A stretch of DNA of 10,633 bases, taken from an uncultured Clostridia bacterium (GTDB lineage: Bacteria > Bacillota > Clostridia > Lachnospirales > Anaerotignaceae). The notes below the pieces were generated by a model. It saw only the letters and a program-made list of their open reading frames with translations, was not told the origin of the DNA and did not search any database. The stretch's first letter is position 1; each line of letters starts with the position of its first letter. The position numbers and the translations under genes are program-made. Below are positions 6,240 to 10,633 of the stretch, one piece after another. The stretch lies in the NCBI GenBank assembly GCA_937888765.1, contig CALASU010000308.1, positions 1-10,633 of the forward strand, read 5' to 3'.

Positions 6240-7304
6240 TTAGTCCTCTTTGCTGCCAAACATCTTCTTGAAACCAAAGCCGCCGCCGGATTTCTTTTCC
6301 TGTTCATTTGCATCTGTCATAAATTCGATATATCTGCCGGTACCGATTGCTACACAGCTGACTGCATCCTCTGCAACCACTGCATGAATCCCTGTCTTGC
6401 TTTCGATCAGCTTATCCAGACCATACAGCAGACTGCCGCCGCCAGTCATAACAATACCGCGTTCATAGATATCCGCCGCCAGTTCGGGGGGTGTTTTTTC
6501 CAGTACACTGTGTACCGCGTCCGCAATCGCCACTACGGATTCCTGCAGTGCTTCCAGCATTTCATCGGAAGTTACTGTGATATTCTTAGGCAGACCTGTA
6601 ATCAGATTTCTGCCGCGTACATCCAGTGTCACCGTTGCTGTACGTTCAAACGCTGTACCGATTTTGATTTTCAGTTCTTCTGCTGTACGTTCCCCGATCA
6701 GTACGTTATGTTTCTTTCTCATATAACGAATGATTGCTTCGTCGAAGTTATCGCCCGCAATCTTCAGAGAGTTGCTGACTACTGTACCGCCCAGAGAGAT
6801 GACTGCAATATCTGTTGTACCGCCGCCGATATCCACTACCATGCTGCCGCATGCCTTGCCGATATCAATACCGGAACCGATTGCTGCTGCAATGGGTTCT
6901 TCAATGATATGCACGCGTCTTGCACCTGCCTGACGTGTCGCATCCTCTACTGCTCTTTTTTCTACTTCTGTTACGCTGCTGGGTACACATACCGCAATCG
7001 TGGGCTTCACGAAAGAACGCTTGCCCATTGCCTTTTCGATAAAATACTGTAACATCTGCTCTGTTACATCATAATTGGAGATAACCCCTTCACGCAGAGG
7101 ACGGATCGCAACAATATTGCCGGGTGTTCTGCCCAGCATTCTTCTTGCATCTTCCCCAACTGCCAGAATGGAATTGCTGTCCTTGTCGATTGCAACAACA
7201 GACGGCTCTCTGATGACGATTCCCTGTCCCTTGATATATACAAGAACAGTGGCAGTCCCCAGGTCAATCCCGATGGTTTCCCCAAAGCTCATAAAATCAA
7301 ACAT
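6240..7304 (-). CDS. mreB: Rod-shape-determining actin homologue, MreB/Mbl family
   Basis: MreB-type proteins form membrane-bound ATP-dependent filaments that guide lateral peptidoglycan synthesis. The 354-residue product has the actin-fold signatures in order: phosphate-1 motif IGIDLGTAT near residue 11, GRTPGNIVAIRPL, CVPSSVTEVEKRAV, EEPIAAAIG, the phosphate-2 motif VVDIGGGTTDIAV, GERTAEELKI, and the adenosine motif MTGGGSLLYG. The start at 7304 (MFDFMSFGE) lies 10 bases after AAAGGAG (7321-7315). A longer frame to 7433 exists, but its extra 43 residues are non-conserved and overlap the predicted promoter. No mreC or mreD gene is present next to it, so this is a standalone paralogue such as Mbl or MreBH; the exact type cannot be settled by eye. 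It follows the ftsEX-S41 protease genes and has its own probable promoter and terminator. A glycine-rich, lysine-rich tail ends the protein. Confidence 0.93.
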   Translation of the reverse strand: MFDFMSFGETIGIDLGTATVLVYIKGQGIVIREPSVVAIDKDSNSILAVGEDARRMLGRTPGNIVAIRPLREGVISNYDVTEQMLQYFIEKAMGKRSFVKPTIAVCVPSSVTEVEKRAVEDATRQAGARRVHIIEEPIAAAIGSGIDIGKACGSMVVDIGGGTTDIAVISLGGTVVSNSLKIAGDNFDEAIIRYMRKKHNVLIGERTAEELKIKIGTAFERTATVTLDVRGRNLITGLPKNITVTSDEMLEALQESVVAIADAVHSVLEKTPPELAADIYERGIVMTGGGSLLYGLDKLIESKTGIHAVVAEDAVSCVAIGTGRYIEFMTDANEQEKKSGGGFGFKKMFGSKED

Positions 7305-7383
7305 ATCTTTACTGCTCCTTTGTGCTTTTTGTCTTCTATTCTTACATTGTTCTTTATTTACCAAAAAAAATTTTTCTTTTTCC

Positions 7384-7420
7384 AGTATATCAGTATAAAG
7401 GAAACCTTGCCGATTGAAAA
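7384..7420 (-). promoter_or_regulatory. Probable promoter region of mreB
   Basis: Two overlapping -10-like boxes occur on the minus strand, TATACT at 7397-7392 and again at 7389-7384. A TTTTCA (7420-7415) sits 17 bp upstream of the first. The -35 match is modest. No clear terminator separates the upstream protease gene, so readthrough may add to expression. Confidence 0.45.
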
Positions 7421-7464
7421 GCGTTTTCCGCAAAAATCAGCAAGTTTTTCTTTTCCTTTTGGTT

Positions 7465-8658
7465 CTACAGTTTGTTTTGCATCACTTCGATGGCTTTTTG
7501 CAGCTGTGTATCTTCTTCTTTAGGAATATTTGCTATCGCACTGCCCTGATAGATTTCGGGAAGCTCTACCGTTTCGTGCGGCTCAATCCCTACCTCATGG
7601 ATAGAAGTGCCGTTCGGTGTATAATATTTCTGAATCGTAATGTTCAGTGCAGACCCGTCAGGCAGCGTAAACAGCCGCTGCACCAATCCTTTGCCGAATG
7701 TCGTTGTCCCTACCAGCGTTCCCGCCTCCAGATCCTTTACCGCACCTGCCAGAATTTCCGACGAGCTGGCACTGTTTTCATTTACCAGTACCACCAGCGG
7801 AATGTCCATATAGCTGCTGTCGCATTTCAGATCACTGCGTCTTTCTTCCTTATCTAAGGTATATACCATCGTCCCCTCCGGCAGCAGTTCTTCGCCAATC
7901 TGATACACCGAGCGCACCAGCCCGCCGGGATTGTTTCTCAGATCCAGTATCAGACCTTTCATTCCCTGCTCCTGCAGCTTCGCCAGTTCTTCCTTGAACT
8001 GGGCATGGGTATTTTCCTTGAAACCGCTCAGCATGATATATCCGATTTTCTCATTCAGCATTTCGCCCTTCGCGGAATGTACCTGCACATTGCTTCGCTT
8101 CGCTGTCAGCTCCAGCGTTTCATTGGTTTCCGGTCGGAATACCTTTACAGTAACCTCCGTACCGGCTTCCCCCTTAATCCGAGATGCCACCTCAGAAAGT
8201 GTCAGCCCTCTGGTATCTTCCCCGTCTACCCCAATAATCCTGTCTCCGCTTTTGAAACCAGCCGCCTGGGCAGGCTCATCCGGCATGACATAGCTGACGA
8301 TGACCTCGCCCTCCTGTGTGATATATACTTCGATGCCGATGCCGTCAAAGGTTCCGTTGGTATTTTCCATATACTGCTCGAGACTTTCCTTCGGCAAATA
8401 ATATGTATATCTGTCGCCAACGCCAGCCATCTGTCCTGCATACAGAAATTCATCCACCAGATCCTTTTCATATTCATCCACATAATAGGCATCCAGATAG
8501 TCGTCGATCATCTCCAGCTTCGCAGCACGGCTCAACTCTATCTGAAACGGGAGCAAGTGCCACGGAATGATGCGGCTGACCATTTTGGGCACGGTACTTA
8601 TCACAGCCACCAGCACCAGTGCCGCGGCAAAGCCTTTCCAGAATTCTTTTTTCTTCAC
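7465..8658 (-). CDS. S41-family C-terminal processing protease (CtpA/CtpB-like) with PDZ domain
   Basis: Carboxy-terminal processing proteases are membrane-tethered serine proteases that cut substrates outside the cytoplasm. An N-terminal anchor (about 6-24, FWKGFAAALVLVAVIS) is followed by a helical region, a PDZ domain (about 95-180) and the S41 core. The Ser-Lys-Gln triad is present as NENSASSSE (Ser298), TTFGKG (Lys323) and LVQR (Gln327). Its 25- and 4-residue spacings equal those I recall for Bacillus CtpB. The start is debatable: a TTG at 8664 is only three bases from GAGG, while the GTG at 8658 lies nine bases after it and is preferred, giving 397 residues. ftsX ends 187 bp upstream and mreB begins 160 bp downstream. 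I found no convincing promoter, only a 6-bp inverted repeat (8679-8700), so cotranscription with ftsEX is plausible. ftsE-ftsX-ctpB adjacency is known from Bacillus. Confidence 0.92.
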   Translation of the reverse strand: MKKKEFWKGFAAALVLVAVISTVPKMVSRIIPWHLLPFQIELSRAAKLEMIDDYLDAYYVDEYEKDLVDEFLYAGQMAGVGDRYTYYLPKESLEQYMENTNGTFDGIGIEVYITQEGEVIVSYVMPDEPAQAAGFKSGDRIIGVDGEDTRGLTLSEVASRIKGEAGTEVTVKVFRPETNETLELTAKRSNVQVHSAKGEMLNEKIGYIMLSGFKENTHAQFKEELAKLQEQGMKGLILDLRNNPGGLVRSVYQIGEELLPEGTMVYTLDKEERRSDLKCDSSYMDIPLVVLVNENSASSSEILAGAVKDLEAGTLVGTTTFGKGLVQRLFTLPDGSALNITIQKYYTPNGTSIHEVGIEPHETVELPEIYQGSAIANIPKEEDTQLQKAIEVMQNKL

Positions 8659-8760
8659 TCTCAATCGCCTCGTTTTCTACATACCTTTTTCATAGTATGT
8701 GTTTCCTGTAAAAATTATCCTTATAATCAATAATCCTATTTCCTTCCAGAAACCAGGAAA

Positions 8761-8815
8761 GGGGAACCATCCTCTCGGATGCCTCCCCTTCTGCCTTCCC
8801 ATATACGGGAAAGGG
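8761..8815 (-). terminator. Hairpin pair after ftsX, possible partial terminator
   Basis: Two stems lie between ftsX and the protease gene. In transcription order they are TTCCC-GTATAT-GGGAA (8811-8796) and an interrupted stem joining GGGGA..CATCC to GGATG..TCCCC around GAGA (8788-8761), followed by TTTCCTGG. The T tail is poor. It may lower, rather than stop, readthrough into the protease gene, or act as an RNA processing site. Confidence 0.4.
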
Positions 8816-8845
8816 ATATTTGATTTTCGCCGAAATGCAGCGTTT

Positions 8846-9745
8846 TTATACACGCAGATGCTTACGGATGGAAGTGATACTGCCGACTACCCCCAGACCG
8901 ATACCAAACACGATGCCGAACGGAATCAGCACCGCAAATACCTCACCCGCTACAAGGAACTGGATAAAGTGGATCATAGGCAGATATTCAAAAATCATAC
9001 CTGTTACCTTTGCATAAATAGGGAAACCCAGCAGCAGGGGAATAACTGCCCCAATCATGCCGATCATAACGCCTTCGATTACGAAAGGCCAGCGGATAAA
9101 CCAGTCTGTCGCCCCAACGTATTTCATAATATTGATTTCTATTCTTCTGTTTACCACGGAAATACGAATGGTATTCATGATAATCATAATGGAAATCGCC
9201 CCCAGCACAAGCATAATCAATGCACTGGAAACATTAAAGATACGATTCGCTTTCATCAGCACTTCTGTTTCGGTCTGACCATGACGCACATTGTCAATCC
9301 CTTCCACTGTTTCCAGTGCTTTCAGAATATCTTCCTGATATTCGATCCCTTCCATGGAAATCTGGAAAGAATGGGAAAGAGGGTTATTGCTTTCATCCAG
9401 ACCTTCAAAAATATCTTCCTCTGCGCCCCAGTCCTGCTTCAGTGTTTCCAGAGCATCATTTGGAGAAATATAGCGTACATCCTCAACATGTTCGATCATG
9501 CCGATGCTGTTTTTCATTTCTTCGATTTCCGTACCTGTCAGCTCGCCGTTCAGAAATACAGAAATGCCGATGGAATCCTCCATCTGGTTGAGCATATGCT
9601 TCAGATTGCTTCCCACACAGTAGGAAAATGATAAAATAGAAATACAGGCAGCAACCGCCACGATGGAAGCTACTGTCATCAGCAGATTTTTCTTTAAATT
9701 GCTGAACCCTTCTGCTAAAAAGTATCTGATTGTACTAGGCTTCAT
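8846..9745 (-). CDS. ftsX: Cell-division ABC-type membrane protein FtsX
   Basis: FtsX is the membrane partner of FtsE; together they relay cytoplasmic ATP hydrolysis to extracytoplasmic murein hydrolases. From the ATG at 9745 the product has 299 residues. It has one N-terminal membrane helix (about 21-40, LLMTVASIVAVAACISIL), an extracytoplasmic domain to about 160, and three C-terminal helices (SSALIMLVLGAISIMII; FVIEGVMIGMIGAVIPLLL; VLIPFGIVFGIGLGVV). This is the standard four-helix FtsX layout with normal length. The motif NRRIEINIMKYVGAT between helices 2 and 3 is typical. A GTG at 9757 would add four residues, but AGAGGTGG lies at the right distance from the ATG and overlaps that GTG, so the ATG is preferred. 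It overlaps the ftsE stop by 11 bp, indicating coupled translation and 1:1 assembly. No M23 or EnvC-like partner gene follows. Confidence 0.95.
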   Translation of the reverse strand: MKPSTIRYFLAEGFSNLKKNLLMTVASIVAVAACISILSFSYCVGSNLKHMLNQMEDSIGISVFLNGELTGTEIEEMKNSIGMIEHVEDVRYISPNDALETLKQDWGAEEDIFEGLDESNNPLSHSFQISMEGIEYQEDILKALETVEGIDNVRHGQTETEVLMKANRIFNVSSALIMLVLGAISIMIIMNTIRISVVNRRIEINIMKYVGATDWFIRWPFVIEGVMIGMIGAVIPLLLGFPIYAKVTGMIFEYLPMIHFIQFLVAGEVFAVLIPFGIVFGIGLGVVGSITSIRKHLRV

Positions 9746-10421
9746 CGCTATAACCACCTCTTTTAATATCCTTCACAATATGACCATCCTGCAGAGTTAC
9801 TACACGCTTCTGCATTTCATCTACAATATCTCTTGCGTGGGTCGCCATAACGATGGTTGTCCCTCTTCTATTGATATCCTCCAATAGATCCATGATCCCC
9901 CATGCTGTTTCGGGGTCAAGGTTACCTGTCGGCTCGTCACAGATCAGGATAGGAGGATTGTTCACGATTGCTCTTGCCAGAGCTGTTCTCTGCTGCTCAC
10001 CGCCGGAAAGCTGATTGGGCAGGCTTCTGCCCTTCTGTCCAAGCCCCACCAGAGAAAGCACCGCAGGCACGTTTCTGCGGATGACACGGGTAGGCGCTTC
10101 AATGACACGCATCGCAAACGCTACATTTTCATATACAGTCTTGTTGGGCAGCAGACGGAAGTCCTGAAATACAACCCCCAGACTGCGGCGCAGATATGGA
10201 ATCTGTTTTCTGCTCAGTTCATTTGTTTTTACTTTGTTGATTGTGATCTCCCCGCTGGTAGGGTCAAGCTCTTTCAATAACAGCTTCATCAGTGTAGATT
10301 TACCGGAGCCGCTGGAGCCGACGATAAACACAAATTCCCCTTTTTCGATGTGCAGATTGATATTCTCCACACCTCTGGAACCATTGGGATACATCTTCGT
10401 TACGTTATTCAGATGGATCAT
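9735..10421 (-). CDS. ftsE: Cell-division ATP-binding protein FtsE
   Basis: FtsE is the cytoplasmic ATPase of the FtsEX complex. It belongs to the ABC family but acts as a mechanical switch for wall hydrolases rather than as a pump. The 228-residue product has every ABC motif: Walker A GSSGSGKST (35-43), Q-loop VVFQDFRLL with Gln86, signature LSGGEQQR (138-145), Walker B ILICDEPTGNLDP (from 158), and the H-loop MATH with His195. FQDFRLLPNKTVYENVAF is characteristic of FtsE rather than of other ABC proteins. The ATG at 10421 is preceded by AAGGGAG. The gene is the first of the operon, with a clear promoter about 90 bp upstream and a terminator of an unseen gene before that. Length is usual for the family and all catalytic residues are intact. 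Confidence 0.96.
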   Translation of the reverse strand: MIHLNNVTKMYPNGSRGVENINLHIEKGEFVFIVGSSGSGKSTLMKLLLKELDPTSGEITINKVKTNELSRKQIPYLRRSLGVVFQDFRLLPNKTVYENVAFAMRVIEAPTRVIRRNVPAVLSLVGLGQKGRSLPNQLSGGEQQRTALARAIVNNPPILICDEPTGNLDPETAWGIMDLLEDINRRGTTIVMATHARDIVDEMQKRVVTLQDGHIVKDIKRGGYSDEA

Positions 10422-10510
10422 AACGTATCTCCCTTTCTTTTTGTTTTTCTTCCTTAATTATTACGATATTACGACATACACTTCCCTTTTTCGTGCTTGC
10501 TCATCATTAA

Positions 10511-10539
10511 ATTATAGCATAAACCCCGTATCCCTACAA
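10511..10539 (-). promoter_or_regulatory. Promoter of the ftsEX operon
   Basis: On the minus strand TTGTAG (10539-10534) and a perfect TATAAT (10516-10511) are 17 bp apart, with TG one base before the -10 box. The start site would be near 10504, leaving a leader of about 83 nt before ftsE. It lies directly after the terminator at 10543-10570. Confidence 0.75.
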
Positions 10540-10542
10540 GAT

Positions 10543-10570
10543 AAAAAAGCATTTCGCTTGGCGAAATGCT
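10543..10570 (-). terminator. Terminator of an upstream gene outside the window
   Basis: Read on the minus strand, AGCATTTCGC-CAA-GCGAAATGCT is a perfect ten-pair stem whose last base begins a run of six T residues (10548-10543). It would end transcription of a minus-strand gene lying beyond the right edge and insulate ftsE. Confidence 0.85.
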
Positions 10571-10633
10571 CCGCCTGAGGCGGTGTCGCTTGCGACTAAT
10601 TACCTTGCCGCCGCAGTGCGATCCCCCGGAGGG
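10548..10633. repeat. Cluster of small GC-rich hairpins, candidate intergenic repeat element (cut by edge)
   Basis: Three perfect hairpins stand in a row: ten pairs with a TTG loop (10548-10570), CCGCC-TGA-GGCGG (10571-10583) and GTCGC-TT-GCGAC (10585-10596). They are followed by GC-rich sequence ending CCCCCGGAGGG at the edge. The composition differs sharply from the AT-rich sequence on the left. No gene is apparent; the frames across it look repeat-derived. Back-to-back perfect stems suggest a dispersed palindromic element, but only one copy is visible here. Confidence 0.45.

Noticed and set aside
6031..6243. 70-codon plus-strand frame between gdhA and mreB
   Set aside because: It crosses the gdhA upstream palindrome and the mreB terminator, has no ribosome binding site, and looks like random AT-rich coding.
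6384..7052. 222-codon open frame on the plus strand
   Set aside because: It is a shadow of mreB on the other strand, with Cys/Phe-rich sequence and no start signals.
7305..7433. Longer mreB start at 7433
   Set aside because: The extra 43 residues are unlike any MreB N terminus and overlap the predicted promoter. The start at 7304 has a good ribosome binding site.
7465..9631. Several plus-strand open frames opposite the protease and ftsX genes, up to 310 codons
   Set aside because: They are shadows of well-supported minus-strand genes with recognised domains, and lack ribosome binding sites.

Overview
The window reads as chromosomal core sequence from a low-to-mid GC Gram-positive anaerobe. 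The class Clostridia, probably the order Lachnospirales, is the best fit. This rests on a glutamate dehydrogenase of the Clostridium symbiosum type, a QueH-type queuosine enzyme, a standalone MreB, strong AGGAGG ribosome binding sites and TG-extended -10 promoters. No phage, transposon, CRISPR or tRNA/rRNA gene was seen. The lineage is an inference; no database was searched.

Layout, left to right. (1) Positions 1-1375, minus strand: the first 458 codons of rpoB, running off the left edge just before rifampicin cluster I. (2) Positions 1376-2176: an AT-rich, apparently gene-free stretch. It holds a near-consensus minus-strand promoter giving rpoB a leader of about 395 nt. A face-to-face plus-strand promoter lies beside it. 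The usual rplJ-rplL genes are not upstream of rpoB. (3) Positions 2177-4321, plus strand: a tight three-gene operon of queH (TTG start), an EamA/DMT transporter (4-bp overlap) and a DUF3885-type protein, ending in a strong terminator. (4) Positions 4441-5793, minus strand: gdhA, convergent with that operon across back-to-back terminators. A perfect TG-extended TATAAT and a leader with three hairpins precede it. (5) Positions 6240-10421, minus strand: an envelope and cell-shape group in transcription order ftsE-ftsX, an S41 (CtpB-like) protease and an MreB/Mbl-type actin. ftsE has its own clear promoter. The right edge (10548-10633) is a dense string of small perfect hairpins; the one nearest ftsE is a terminator for an unseen upstream gene.

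How the parts may work together. FtsEX is an ABC-type switch that controls murein hydrolases from the cytoplasm; CtpB-like proteases cut extracytoplasmic regulators; MreB/Mbl guides lateral wall synthesis. Their adjacency suggests a wall-remodelling module, although no M23/NlpC hydrolase partner is present in the window. QueH makes queuosine by reducing epoxyqueuosine in tRNA. The coupled transporter and DUF3885 protein have no proven link to it. gdhA and rpoB look like highly expressed housekeeping genes with structured leaders.

I found no clear new multi-gene system. The best leads are the rpoB upstream control region, the hairpin cluster at the right edge, the gdhA leader, and the queH-transporter-DUF3885 operon.
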